From: Narthecium ossifragum
Taxonomy: Eukaryota; Streptophyta; Magnoliopsida; Dioscoreales; Nartheciaceae
Assembly (NCBI GenBank): GCA_963920575.1
Contig: OY986973.1
Location: 5,249,054 to 5,313,053, forward strand
Reading direction: 5' to 3'
DNA length: 64,000 bases
In this document: piece after piece, positions 1-12,442 of the stretch
Position numbering within the stretch: position 1 is the first letter of the stretch
Layout: every line of letters starts with the position of its first letter
Made by a program: the position numbers and the translations under genes
The notes under the pieces: model-generated
The model's database searches: none
What the model was told of the DNA's origin: nothing
Seen by the model: only the letters and a program-made list of their open reading frames with translations

Positions 1-1121
1 GCGAGCGTATCAAGGGATCCTAGCTATTGAGATCTGATTTCCAGCCAGATTGTTGGGAGGTTTGGATGTTGGGATTTGGCATTTGTTGAGATACGGGAAG
101 GTTAGGATTTCCCAACCATCCAGATCAGGGAATTGAGATATGAGGTTTAAATTTTGAATGTCTTGTTTGAATTTCAAATTTTAATATTTTATATGATGAT
201 TGAAGAATTTACTGGAATATCCCCGGGCAGGCCGGGATGTAACCAGAATACCCTTTTTTATCGATAATATGTATTTTGGACCGAAATGCCCCCAGGGTAG
301 AGAAAATGCCTCTATTTTAGATTTTTCACACCCCCTGTAGATGTGAAATGACCAAAATGCCCCTTGGGGTTAAATGACAAAAATACCCTTTCGGTCTAGT
401 TGTTTAGGCGCGACGCATGGCAGCGCGACTTTTGTGTGTGTCATGGACACGTGAGCGCATCATGTGACGCGCGTATTTTAGACTCGATGTATGCGAGTCA
501 TGTGTGCGCGCCATTTGATTTGGTTGTTTATGTGCGACGCATGGCGGCACGATTTTTTGTGCGTGTCATGGACATGTGCGCGCATTATCTGACGCGCGTA
601 TTTTAGACTCGATGTATGCGAGTCATGTGCGCGCGCTTGGCGCGCGTATCGCCTTGGCCGGGACTTAGGCGAATTTGAGTTTGGGTATTTGTTTGGGTTT
701 ATTTTGAATTTTCGGATTTATTTCAGGGAATTTTCTATAATGTCCCTGGTGTTGTGGAAAATTACCAAAACGCCCTGATATTTACACAGTTTATTTAGGA
801 TGCCGTCAAAGCTATGTAAAAGCTATTTTGGATTGTAGTGGGAGATTTAGACATGTATTTTAGTCTAAATTCCCAAAATACCCTTGGGTAAGTAAAATTA
901 CCAAAATACCCTTATTCCTCCGGTTTGTATAGGATGCCATCAAAACCGGGAATATATAGGGGATTTGGATGGACTCGACTGTGTATGAGCCAGCTTGGAT
1001 TCGGTGCATGCAGATTCAGCCGGGGAAATTCCGTAAATGTTATTGACTTAGCCTTAGCTAAAAGTAGCAGTGTATTTAGAATTATCCATTGCAATAATTG
1101 TAAAAAAGAGAGTTTTAGTCT
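1..1121. other. Unclassified LTR-like / repeat DNA, no gene seen
   Basis: There is no convincing coding frame. The stretch is AT-rich and repeats short phrases such as CAAAATGCCC and AAAATACCC, which are common in LTR and intergenic repeat DNA. Short open frames here have no recognisable domain. No element ends could be fixed. Confidence 0.4.
399..646. repeat. Two-copy tandem duplication, period about 124 bp
   Basis: A unit starting GTTGTTTA at 399 recurs at 523 with roughly 85-90% identity. It is unusually CpG-rich for this region (several GCGCGC and GACGC words) and contains the word GACTCGATGTATGCGAGTCA, an imperfect palindrome, in both copies. Confidence 0.8.
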
Positions 1122-1130
1122 TTGCAAGAA

Positions 1131-2109
1131 TGGTCGTTCTATCTACACCGTAGCAATTACTAAGGGCACCGTGTCATTTTTTTATGAGTAGTGATTGGTG
1201 TTCATGGACAGGTGACATGTGTAATGCAGATGCCACCTATCGGTAGTCAAAGTATCGATTCTTTCATCTATCCCATCGGTAGGCCACTACCGATGGAATA
1301 GATGAAGATATCGATATCTCACTACTGATACATTCAATCGGTAGATGAAGATATCGATAGTTGGCTATCGATAGGTGGCATGTGCATTACACATGCCAAT
1401 GCACATGCCACATGTCCATGTACACGAATCATTATTCTTTTTTTATTTAATAATATCGAAAATACCCTTCCTATGAATGTCTAAAACACCCTTATTTAAT
1501 AATACCAAAAATACCCTTCCTATGAGTATAGTTCAGTTTTTAGAAACCGAACATATTATATGTAGATCAGTCCTAAAAAATCGACATTTTGTTTTATGTT
1601 CGATTTTAAAAAATCGAACTTGTGATTCATGTTTGGATTTAAAAATCAAACTTGTAAAATATTGAATGATTTGGTGGCCTAGTATATTGAAATATTGCTA
1701 TGCATTCAAATTTCGATATTATAATGTTATGAAATAAGGTATGAAAAATAGTGCGAATGGTCATATAGTTTTCAAAGTTGTTTTATATGATTCGGTTTTA
1801 TATATCCAGAATCCTCGACAATGAACATATTTTAAAAACCGAAAGGATATGCTAACGATTCGGTTTTAAAAAGTCGACATTTTGTGTTACAAGCTTGTTA
1901 ACTTTATAGAGTATAAGTTCAGGTTTATAAATTCATAAACCTTGGCTATGAGCGGATTTTAAAAACCAAACTTTTACCAAGGGTAACTATGGAAAGATTG
2001 GAAAAAATAACGGTATGTATAGCATTTAGATAAGATTTCAAATCTACTTACGGTGCACTTAGCAATAACGGTGTCCTTAGTAATTGTTACGGTGTAAATA
2101 GAACCACCA
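1131..2109. mobile_element. Mutator-type non-autonomous element (MITE), TSD TTGCAAGAA
   Basis: The terminal inverted repeats are about 50 bp. The left end begins TGGTCGTTCTATCTACACCG and the right end is its imperfect reverse complement, ending AGAACCACCA. A 9-bp direct duplication TTGCAAGAA flanks both sides (1122-1130 and 2110-2118), the size expected for Mutator-like elements. There is no transposase inside, so it is non-autonomous. The interior contains a second foldback element. Confidence 0.8.
1190..1432. mobile_element. Foldback/MITE nested inside the Mutator-type element
   Basis: Outer arms of about 45 bp are imperfect inverted copies (around ATGGACA...GTAATGC, then GCCACCTATCG at left and CGATAGGTGGC at right). 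An inner near-perfect stem of about 18 bp lies around 1261-1306 (ATCTATCCCATCGGTA against TACCGATGGAATAGAT). Its class is uncertain because I could not fix a target duplication. Confidence 0.6.
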
Positions 2110-3049
2110 TTGCAAGAACTGTAACAAAGAGAGTTTTAGTGTTTGATCTAATGGGGACAAAAACTAAGCCATGTTTATTCCACCTTTGGCGACGAATCCT
2201 AGAATAACGAAGAGCAAAGTTAAATGTCTCCAACTCTACGACAGCTAATTCTACTCAAGTCAATTGTAATCCAACACATCTTACCTACTCAAGTCAATCT
2301 AAATGCCAAAATAATTCTACTCATGCCAAAATAATACAGTAAGTTCACATCTTTAAGCTTTTTTTCACAGCTTTAAGATACATCAAGGTTCTAATTTACT
2401 TGACAAATTAATTCAATTACTCCGACCCTTTTTCACATTCATCAGAAAATTAGGAAACCAAAATAGATTCACATATGCTGGTTCCATGGTGTATCAAATT
2501 GCCAATTGCATCCTAATAAGTAGGTGCATCCATGAGTATCAGTGTACCACAAGTCAATTAAGTGCGATACACGTACTGGTTTACACAGTAGACAGAGAGC
2601 TTCAATTGCATATTGTCTAAATGTAAGAAAGAATGAAAGTCCCAAGCAACAATAAACCGGTTTAACGGCTCTTTTATCTGACTCAAAATGAACCCAACTG
2701 CACCTTGTCAGTTCAATTGATTCCTTAATCCATGAACCATGACATCAAAAGTCCATGTGCAGCATTCAAGGACATAACAAGTATCATGCCTTAAGCACCA
2801 TATATTGGGTTCCTTCTCACATTTATAGCAGCACAAGAAAAGGGTATTCACAAACAGACAAATACATATAGGGCTATGGGCCTATGGCAAACCCGATAGC
2901 TTCATCCAAGGAAAGCGATTGTAAAAGAAAAAAATCACGATACTACAAAAATAAGAGCTTGAAAAGAACGTTTTCACAATGCAAAAGTATTCCTAGAAGC
3001 ATTGCAATTCAATTCTCTATGAATCCTAAAGTGCAACATATGTCACATC

Positions 3050-5590
3050 GTATTTACCTGTCCAGTTCCGATAGATTCACAAGGCATCGTCTCCCGTGGA
3101 ACTATACCCATGAAGGTCTTAATTACCTTTAGCTCAGTCTCTAGTTTTGCTTGCTTCTTCTTCAGCATATTTACCTCTTTTTTTAGCTAATTACTTTCTT
3201 CATTGTCGTTTGAATTTTCACCATTATCAAGAACATTATCCGAACCGCATAGCCTAGTAGGCGTTGGACTAAGTCCTAAGTCACGTACTTGGTAGGGGTG
3301 TACAACGGGTCGGGTCAACAAGTTAACGGGTCGGGTCGGATCCGACCCGTTAATTTTTGAGGGCCTTATGACCTGCCCGTTAACCTATTAATTTATCAAC
3401 AGGTTAACAGGTTAACGGGTCAACAGGTTAACAGGTAAACAGGTACAGGTAATCCATTAACCCATTATTAGTATCACATGAATAAATATAAAGTTTTAAA
3501 TTACAATCTATTAATTCAAAATTCAAACAACATAAGCACGTAAATCTAAGTTGTGCCACATGAAGAAATATAAAGTTTCCAATGTAAGTTCCAAGTTCCA
3601 ATTAACTTGGAAATTAATTAGATATATAATACATATATATACTTGTAATTTGTAAATAGTTTTTATTCTAAACGGGTAAAACGGGTCTTTATTCTAAACG
3701 GATAAAACGGGTTACCCGTTAAGCAAAAACTTAAACACCCATTACCCGACCCGGTATTATTGTAACGGGTTGGGTCAGACCCGACCCGCTTACGACTACC
3801 TTATGACCCGCCCGTTAAGGTTCGGGTCGGGTTAATTTTTCGTGTCGAAACGGGTTACCCAACCCGTTGTACACCCCTAGTACTTGGCCACTCCTCTCCT
3901 TGCCCATCACATGGAAATATATATCACCTTCCTAAACAACTTTTCCTTTAGCACTCAAATCTAGAGCTTGACTTAACTTTTCATTAATTGCTTCCGGCGC
4001 ACATTTTACATAGACAAAAAAATTAAATGACTAGAGAAAACATTAAATGACAAGATAGAAGCATTGGCTAACATTAAGCTAAGGTACAAGCAAAACTAAG
4101 ACAATAATCCATATAAAAATAACATATTTTCCTATCATTGCAACAAAAATGTAAAGATATTGTAAGAACGGCCATTGGGAATATATAAGTCATGTGAGAA
4201 TCCACGGAGGAAGAATACTACTTTTCCTTCAAGTAATGTTATCTCACTGCCAAACATTGTCACATTCTTCTCACCATTCAAACCTAAGCTCTGCATTAGA
4301 CATTAAGTAATAGAGTGCTCATATACTGAAAAGAAAACATTCTTGTCTATGCATCATATTCTAACATTCAACCAACAAAGAAAAGCCACCCCCCATATCT
4401 ACATTTCTTCTCAGAAATCATGCAACAACAAAGTACAAGCAAAACTAAGACAATAAATCCATATTTGCATCAATTTTAGTATCTATGAAGACAATACCAA
4501 CCCATCAAACATCTTTATTACTTAAAGAGCATTACTTTCCTATCTTTACTGCAAATTCAATAGCATTACAAAAACACTTATCCCATCTTTATTGTGAGAA
4601 TTTAGTACAAGAATTTAAATGCTTATGATTTTTTTAGCCGACTCGGCATCCACTAGCCTGCCATCTGTTCTCTCCCTGTGAGTCTCTATAAAAAGTGCTG
4701 CCCTTGATGGCTCCCTCCCATCCTTAGCCTATTGAATTCTGGAATTAGGAATAGCAATAACATTTATGCTTAAAGGTAATTAGTCCACTAACTTACCATG
4801 TCTGCATACCTACAAGCAAAGCTCCTTGGCCCAGATGTATGAGGCATAGTCTGCTTTGCATGATTCCTTCAATTGGTCTCACAACGCCTCTAACAACAAA
4901 CAAACAAATGAATGAGATCTACAATAAATTAAAAGGAAACTATTTAATCAGCAAATATCTACATGAGATCGAGATCGAGATCGAGATCAGTTTAGTAAGC
5001 AACTATTTAAAAATAACTATTTAGTCAGCAAATATTTAGTCTTACTAAACCATACCTTTGTTTTATCGGAGTTCCAATATAAAACCAGCGTTCTCCACTG
5101 ATCTTCCGGTATAATTTCAGGTTTATTTCTGAGTACATCATCTACACCTCAGTACTTGTCAAAGTACTCTCTTTTCTGCTCACATTTATAATCTTTCCAC
5201 TTTCTTCCTATTGATGCTAAAACCCAAGCTTCAGCTTTAGAATGTGGCGGGACATAAAACTTTGCCTGCATGAGTAAAAAATATAGATATCAAACTGGCC
5301 AGCAAACTGGCTCCGCCTTGTCAAAGATATGTGATGATTTGTCTGTTTACCTTCACCAATGATAACAACTTCTCTTTGTCTTTCTTAGGAAAAAGTCTCC
5401 ACTCCGGAATATGGAGAGGTGCCACCTGAGGCTGTTTGACCAAGATGCCTAAAAAACTAGCAAGCAAACTGGTTCCGCCTCCAAAAGGTTGTCCAAGTTC
5501 ATTCCACGTAATGACTACTTCTTTGTCTAGCGGCAAGGTCCATACTTTGGCAAGGTCAGTACATCCTCGTTCTCTTTTTCTTCTACAGAA
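3050..5590 (-). pseudogene. CACTA-associated Transposase_24 (Ptta/En/Spm) protein, decayed, split by a hAT
   Basis: Minus-strand pieces match the plant CACTA accessory protein family (Transposase_24). About 5330-5572 encodes a block with NELGQPFGGGTSLLASFLG and APLHIPEWRLFPKKDKEKL, corresponding to the family's 'GQPxG...SFLG...W+..PKE.K+KIW' core. About 5040-5290 encodes WVLASIGRKWKDYKC and PEDQWRTLVLYW with an internal TGA. About 4640-4930 encodes KQTMPHTSGPRSFACRY and GREPSRAALFIETHRERT. 3880-4015 plus 3050-3292 encode the C-terminal GQVRDLGLSPTPTR followed by a Lys/Glu-rich coiled coil. An acceptor-like TTTTGCAG lies just upstream (minus strand) near 5590. Stop codons show that it is inactive. 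Orientation and order match the TNP2 remnant at 10.5-12.4 kb, so both probably come from one element. Confidence 0.8.
3293..3879. mobile_element. Non-autonomous hAT element, TSD GTACTTGG
   Basis: The ends are inverted repeats starting TAGGGGTGTACAACGGGT. They are flanked by the 8-bp duplication GTACTTGG (3285-3292 and 3880-3887), diagnostic of hAT. The interior is rich in GGGTCGGGT and GGTTAACGGGT words. Removing the element and one TSD rejoins the CACTA reading frame across ...GQVRDLGLSPTPTR, which independently confirms both boundaries. Confidence 0.92.
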
Positions 5591-5769
5591 TCTGCAAAAT
5601 AATAGAAAACAATATTTCAACAATCTGCAAAATGTTTTGCAAAATGTTTTTCCAAGCAATTGATTATCCAGTACATTCACCATAACATGGCAGAATCTCA
5701 CAAGAAATACCCCACTCCCAAAAGTCCATTCCCATCTCATGCACTATAATAATTCTCAGCCACACATAC

Positions 5770-7479
5770 TGATAAGTGCATGAAAGTGCACTCTGAACAA
5801 CCTTATAACCATCTCAATTGCTATATTTTCACCCTTAATCAACTTATTTAGCACCATTTTTATACTTATATGTGCTTCACATAGTTGTTTGGAAAATGCA
5901 CGAAATTGGAGCTAAAAGAAGCTGAAAAGATTACATAGCTCAACTTGGAAGATTAAATTGTACCTGTTCAAGAAAAACCAGATGATCAGCCATACACCTT
6001 TGGAAAGATCTGGAAGTCTAGTTTCTGGAGAATTTTACGGTTCATGATTTGGAGCTTCATTGAGAAAGTTACAGTGCTTTTACTACCACCAGCGCAGGGC
6101 AGAATAGCAGAAGAAATATGCAGAAGATAAAACATCGATCTTCTTTACATAAAAGATCGATCTTTTATGCACGTAGAGATGAAAAAGACCCATGGTCGAC
6201 CGTCGCATCAACCATGACACCAACCGTCAGCCTCTATCAAGAAAAACACTTCGCAGGGTCGATGCGAAGATCGACCGCGAGCGAAAACAAGAAATTTGGA
6301 ATAAAAGATCGATCTTCTTTACTTAAGAGATCGATCTGAACTTGGGCGATCTGGAAGTGAGCTAATCTACGGAGCAAGAAAATCGATCCTTTCCCAAAGA
6401 AGATCGATCCTTTCCCAAAAAAGATCGATCTTAGTCGAGGTGATCCATGTTATGAAAATTGAGATATGAAAATTGAGAAAAGAAAGAAGATCGATCTTTA
6501 TCCTTAAGAAGATCGATCTCCTGTCGGATGACCTGAAAACGAACGGACCAGATTTGATCCAATGGTTATAATAAAACCTAGGGTTTCATACCTATATATA
6601 AGGAGGTCGCCCAAGACATACGGAGGAGTTCTTAGACGTTTTTGGAGGCTCTTTCTGGACGTTTTCTGAAGGAAGAAGATGAAGACATCTCCATCCATGG
6701 CCGAGTAAGCCGCGGGCATGGCGGATGGATGACCTAGCGAGGATTAGGGTTTCTTCTTCATCATGGTTCATAGTTTTAATCCTTATTGTTAAACAGTTTT
6801 CTATGTATTGAATCTTCAAGGATTATTTTCAGATTATGGATTTCTATGTGGATGAATGATATTATGAATCCAGTCATGCTTCTTTCGTGATCTTATAATC
6901 CCATAGCTTTATCTATTGTTTACCTACTTTATCTCGTGAAATCTTTGCTATGCATTGCCGATTGTGAGAGTTGGTATTGTGTATTCTTAGATATCTTGTT
7001 AGATAGAGTTAGGGCTTTGTCCCGATGAACTTTTGCTATATGTTGCCTGTAGTGACAGTCGGTATCATATATTCTTAGGTTTTGGTAGGATGAAGTTAGA
7101 ACTATAATAAGGAAGAATCAATTATACGAAGAGACATTTATATATTTTGTTAGATTCATAATTTCATATCTTCTGGTTAAGATGATTGGGATGTGAATCC
7201 CTTAACTGAGTATTATATGAACAATTGAGAAGAGAATAACCTAAATCTGAGTGAAGTGATTCTTGAAGCCTAGCCTTCTTAAAACCCTGATATCTCTAGT
7301 TAATCTTACATCAATCTTTTGATCTAATTTAGTTTAATTAGCTCTTAAGCTCTTGATTGTTTTCAATATATTGTTATTTGTGTTTCTGAACCCTTTCTAC
7401 TTGTCTCTTTGTGGATTCGACCTCTCTTATGTTGTACTGCACCGCAATCGATGTATTTTGACACATTTGAGCGATATCA
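5770..7479 (+). mobile_element. Solo LTR, Athila-like family, TSD CATAC
   Basis: It begins TGATAAGTGCATG and ends GAGCGATATCA, the same termini as the LTRs of the Athila-like element at 53.3-60.5 kb (there in reverse). The 5-bp duplication CATAC is present at 5765-5769 and 7480-7484. There is no internal region, so this is a solo LTR left by LTR-LTR recombination. It carries a palindrome array (6134-6517) and a TATA box TATATATAAGG near 6594. Confidence 0.92.
6134..6517 (+). promoter_or_regulatory. GATCGATC palindrome array upstream of an LTR TATA box
   Basis: By eye there are seven exact GATCGATC words, plus ATCGATC variants and a GGTCGATG/GATCGACC pair. Most extend to AAGATCGATCTT, itself a palindrome. 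The array ends about 77 bp before TATATATAAGG (6594). Its position suggests the U3 enhancer region. Function is inferred, not shown. Confidence 0.6.
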
Positions 7480-8446
7480 CATACTAAAAATCTCTTCAAA
7501 AAAAATTCATTCTTATCAATCTCACTCAACTAAATATCCATAACACCAAAACATTTGGCAAATGTTAACTCATTTTCAATCTCAAATTTAAAAAAAAACC
7601 AAAGTAACACAACATTTTCATAATTAAAGAAAAAATAAATTTAGCAAACTGTCAAGACATAATGAAAGACAACTAAAGACATAATTCAAACAAACCATCT
7701 CCAAGCAACACGACACTGTCATAACTAAAGATAACAAATGTTTAGCAAAGTCAAACACAAGGTACACAAACTGTCATCGCACCATCTGGAAAGTAAAATA
7801 TTACAAGCTATTAAAGACTAGCACGTCTAGAAAGTAAAATTACAATAGATACTTGTCATTCGCAATATACAAAGGCTAGAACCTCAATGCAGAAACCAGC
7901 AAAGTAAAATATCACACTCTATTAAGGAAGGGTACAAATAGGAGAAACCCATATACAAAAACCTACTAGGAAATAGCAAGTACAGTTATAAACTTTTGAT
8001 GCATGGAACTAATATCAATCAAATAGAAAAGCCGTTCTGAATTCATCTCTAACCATCATCAAATATCCTTCTATGAAACATCAACGAGAAACAGAAACAC
8101 ACAATTTTTGCAGAGAGAGATAGAATAAAGAACCAATACAATCACCTGTCAAGTGGAAAAATGCCTATAACTGTGGATCAAGAAATAGATTGAAGGAACC
8201 CCCCCCCCCCCCCCCCCCTCCAAACTCCAATTTCTTGATGAATGAACTATGCCAAGATCTATCGCAGTCACCTGTCAGTACTATGCCAAGATTGTTGAAA
8301 CATGAATATTCTAGAAAATCTTCACTTGCGTGCTTAATTTCTTGATGAATGAATGCAAGCACATGAAACTTTTGCCACGGAAAGGCAATGTTAGCAATAA
8401 GTATACATAATTATGTACATCATGTGACGAAGTGCATCAGGAAAGA
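7480..8446. other. Non-coding spacer between two solo LTRs
   Basis: This is AT-rich DNA, probably intron or intergenic sequence of the decayed CACTA element. I see no gene in it. A homopolymer of 20 C lies at 8199-8218. Confidence 0.5.
8199..8218. repeat. Poly-C run of 20
   Basis: There are twenty consecutive C residues on the plus strand. The length is likely to be unstable in sequencing and assembly. Confidence 0.95.
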
Positions 8447-9966
8447 TGATGTGCTGTCGCAGGCATTCAAAAATAAAACCAATACTCCTTAAGATAAATG
8501 TAGTAGTGCGAGTACGAGTCGATCCCATGAAGAGTGTTTAGCTTGGTTTTGTGCTTAGTGAACAAAGATGGGGGGTTTTAAACGTGATGACAACAGTAAA
8601 GAAATAACCTAAATGGAAGAATTAAATTGAATGAAGAGAACAAACCTTGGTCTCAGTCAACATCGACCATCGGAATCCAACAACTGATCATCGATGCAAG
8701 TATCAATCAATTCATACCATGAATATTCACCGTTCGAATTGAATTCGAATCTCTCCTCAATCATAGTTAATTAGAAACAAGCGATCTAATCAACCCTAAC
8801 TACTAAACAACCTAAGACAAGCGTTATAGATTTAATCTAGTAGCAGCCTTAAGAATAGGGAGATCGATAAAGCTAAACAACACAAGCACAAGCGGTTGTA
8901 TTTAATCTACTCGAATATTCTTCCTAAGATCTATTAATCTCTGAAACGCAGTAAATCAATAGATCTCAGTTGCTTCGCAGAATAGAGGGATCAAACAATT
9001 ACGGATTTGATATCCAACCTAGCAATAGATCGCCATGAATAATAAACTAGTTGGCCTCCTAGCAATTAGACAAGACAACCATGAATATTTAATCACAGAA
9101 GAACATCCAATACTCAAGTATAAACTGAACAATAAAAATAGATTAGATCTCACAGTTTCATTGATTCCGAGGCTTCAGTTTCCTCGACCAAGGATTAAGA
9201 TTTAGCCACGTAGGACCATTGAGAACAATCCTCCAAAAGATTCCATAAAGCAAGAGAAAACCTAGGAAAAATAGAGTAGAAAAGTAGCAGCCAAAAGTGT
9301 CCAGAAAAATCCCCCCGAAACCCTAGAAAGAGTCCTATTTATAGCCCTAAGTGTCTCCATCCTCGGATTAGATCAAAACCGTTGATTTTCTTCACTGGGA
9401 AAGTAGGATCGATCCCACTATGGGTGTCGAATCGATCGGACTCATCAAAATCTTCAATTTCTGGTTACGCCCGAGTCCGATCGATCGGACTATAGGTGTC
9501 GGATCGATCGGACTTAGTAGGATGGATAGAGGATTGATCTGACTGTGTACAACTTAAAAGTATATGTTCTGTCAGTTTTCTGCATAGTCGGATCGATCCT
9601 ACTTTAGGTGTCGGATCGATCAGACTTTCCAGAGTATTTACTATTCTGACATCCAGACTGCGCCATCGGTACTAAAAGGGCCGTAACTTCCTCTAGGAAA
9701 CTCGGAATCACGAACCGTAAAATTCTCCAGAAACTAGACTTCAAGACCTTTCCAACTATATATGACACATTATCTGGTTCTTCATCAGCAGGTACAGTTT
9801 AATTTTTAAAGTTGATCCAAATACTCTTTACATGTTCTTTTCGTACTTAAGGACTTCAATTGCATCCTAAATCAAAATATAAGAATAATGAGTGTATTTA
9901 GGTACCAAATAAGCACAGGAGACTAAATATTAAGGGATAAAAATATAATATTATGCATCATTATCA
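8447..9966 (-). mobile_element. Solo LTR, Athila-related family, TSD AAAGA
   Basis: Read on the minus strand it starts TGATAATGATGCAT and ends GACAGCACATCA. The duplication AAAGA is at 8442-8446 and 9967-9971. The central part (9330-9800) is clearly related to the LTRs at 54 kb and 59.8 kb, sharing a CCTATTTATAG TATA block and the phrase TTCCTCTAGGAAACTCGGAATCA. Termini and flanks diverge, so it is a sister family. Confidence 0.85.
9407..9625 (-). promoter_or_regulatory. GATCGATCGGAC palindrome array upstream of an LTR TATA box
   Basis: There are five exact GATCGATC cores, several within the longer palindrome GTCCGATCGATCGGAC, plus near variants. On the minus strand the array lies about 65 bp upstream of CTATAAATAG (9335-9344). 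Confidence 0.6.
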
Positions 9967-10504
9967 AAAGACTTTAGAATGAAGTCATTCATTTAGTTAA
10001 CTTAATGCATGATAGAAAAATATAGAAATTTGCTTGACAAAAAACTAATAGAAAGTTGCAACATCTATAGCTAGTGGAGCTCTCGTCTACGATTCTCGAA
10101 CCTTCTGCATTCGAGTTTTTTACCGAGGATTCAATGGTAACTGGCTCCTTGTCACGAACTATGGCTTTTCATTTTAAGCCTCTTGTTCTCACCATGGCTT
10201 AAACAACAAAACAAATACTATAGAGTCAGTAACAAAAGAACTACTTAGACTCACAAAGTATGACGAAAACATTGAGAATCTATTTTAACAATTCAGCTAC
10301 TAAGGGTACTTCAGTCCAACTGAAGCTAAATACAAGAGACCGATATAAGCAATTTATCATCGTTTGTTTGAATACAATTTTGACCAACATGTAAGATGCA
10401 TTCCATATGTTATGAGAAGGCATAAAGAACAAAAAAACTATCTAGAAAATGATTAATCAAAATCTAAACACTTACAGAGGACAATTAACACATAAACTGT
10501 CTAA

Positions 10505-12442
10505 TTAATTGTCCGAGTCGCCTCCATCTTCACCATCGTAAAGGACTTCATCATCATTTTGGTCCTCACTTATCACAACCAATGCCCCATTAACATCATT
10601 TCGCACCAAACTAAAATCATCATGTTCCAACTGAAATGATTCTTCCAAGTGATGCAAAAGGTGAGGATCACTATCCATGTTCACCCTCATATCACTTTCA
10701 GAGCCATCCTATCCCAAATATCCCTAGGTTTTATAGGTAGTGGAACAAACCACTCGGGATCTTTCCTATCTTAGATGAATATCACTTGTTGTGCTTGAAA
10801 TGCAAATACAAATGGCTCATCACTCAAACGATCACCAGTGTATTTAGCGAGAAAAATTGACAAGTGAAAAGCCCAATGTATCTTGCTTCAGTCCTCTCTC
10901 TTGGGTCACATCAACCCAATCACATTTAAACAAGACAATCTTGAAGCTGTCAAAGTAGTTTAGTACAATAATATCTGTCAACAAGCCATATAAGATAACA
11001 TCTCCTAAAATGGGACGTGTATCACTAGTACTTGTATAACTCTGTGTTTTTGCAACAACCATAACACCACTATTTTGAGTATTCATGTTGATCTCAGAGT
11101 CTCTAGTTCGAAATCTATAGCCGGTGTACACATCAAAAGCTTTAAACCTTCTTGCAATATAATTTGGATATCGAGCAAGAGCTCTAATATCTTCTATAAT
11201 CCATCCATCATTTGCGTTGTCCAACTCCTTCACCTAAAACACAAGAACAAAACATTAAACACCTCACCAACTGTTCTACATGGTCAAATTTCCATCATAC
11301 CTGCTCTTTAAACCACTCATGAACGCTTTCACTATGTAATCGATCCATCTCACACCGTGCTAGATGATGTCGCCGATTTGCTGTTTTGATTGCAGTGATA
11401 TGCTAGCTGAAAGTCCAGAAAGTATAGTCAAATAGTTACTCAATTAAACCACTCATGAAGGCTTTCACTATGTAATCGATCCATCTCACACCGTGCTAGA
11501 TGACGTCGCCGATTTGCTGTTTTGATTGCAGTGATATGCTAGCTGAAAGTCCAGAAAGTATAGTCAAATAGTTACTCAATTATCTCTTTCATATACTCGC
11601 TAATAAATTTACCATTACTCACCTTTTAAGAGACTCAACTATTTCGCAATTGCAATTAAAGAGCACATATCTATGTTCATGAGTCCTCATGTTCACATCC
11701 ATCATAAATCCTTGAATAGCCCCATATGGCTGCCCTATATTTGGGAACAAAAGTTATCCTTCTTTTCCTCTAGATTCAATACCTGCATGATTTCTATAAA
11801 ACTGACAAGATCTTATCTTGAAACCTTCTAGATATCGTGAGCAAAATATTAAGCATTCATAAGCGACAAATGCTTCTGCAATTGAACCCTCTGGACGTGC
11901 TCGATTACGCACATAAAATTTTAGAGTGGACAAGTATTTATAATGAAATCAATAAAAGCTATTAGAATAAGACCATTGTCCAAATTGGCTAACGATACTA
12001 GAAAATTAGAAGAGTTAAATATAATACTACCTCTCGACTGGGTAAATCTAGCAGTAGTGTACTAGCCCTGCTATTTTAGCCTCATTCGCCAAATGAACCA
12101 CTAAATGCACCATAATCGTGAAAAATGACGGTGGGAATATCCTCTCAAGGTTGCAAAGTGTTTGTATAACTCTAGCTTCAAGTAACTCAATCTCATGTAC
12201 ATGAAGAACTTTGGAACATGATCCGTGGAAGAAACTACAAAGCTCAATCAAGACTGAGTTTACTTTCTCGGGTAAGGTACCACGTAGTGCAATAGGAAGA
12301 AGATGCTACATTAAAACATGACAATCATGACTTTTAAGGCCATATAATTGATGTTGTTTGCGAACACACCATGAGATATTAGATGCATAACCATCCGAAA
12401 ACTTCACATTCTCGAAGACCTCATACAAAAGCTTCTTCTCAC
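10505..12442 (-). pseudogene. CACTA TNP2-like transposase, C-terminal two-thirds, decayed
   Basis: Read right to left: 12440-12306 encodes [15 protein letters not shown] and LYGLKSHDCHVLM, the conserved TNP2 segment before DUF4218. 12251-12048 encodes LCNLERIFPPSFFTIMVHL, the DUF4218 signature. About 11930-11800 encodes PEGSIAEAFVAYECLIFCSR, also DUF4218. 11233-10844 encodes DUF4216, with NTQNSGVMV, YGLLTDIIVLNYF and VLFKCDWVD. 10840-10505 is an acidic tail. The frame is broken by stops and by a 136-bp duplication. The protein's N-terminal part is missing, and at about 12443 the sequence switches to a flotillin fragment on the same strand. TNP2 cuts and joins CACTA element ends; this copy cannot be functional. 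Confidence 0.88.
11308..11579. repeat. 136-bp tandem duplication inside the CACTA transposase region
   Basis: Units 11308-11443 and 11444-11579 differ at only a few bases (for example AACGC/AAGGC and GATGATG/GATGACG), so this is a recent local duplication. Confidence 0.92.

Noticed and set aside
3293..3879. Telomere-like GGGT repeats
   Set aside because: The words are ACGGGT/GGGTCGG within a hAT with exact TIRs and TSD, not the plant telomere repeat TTTAGGG.
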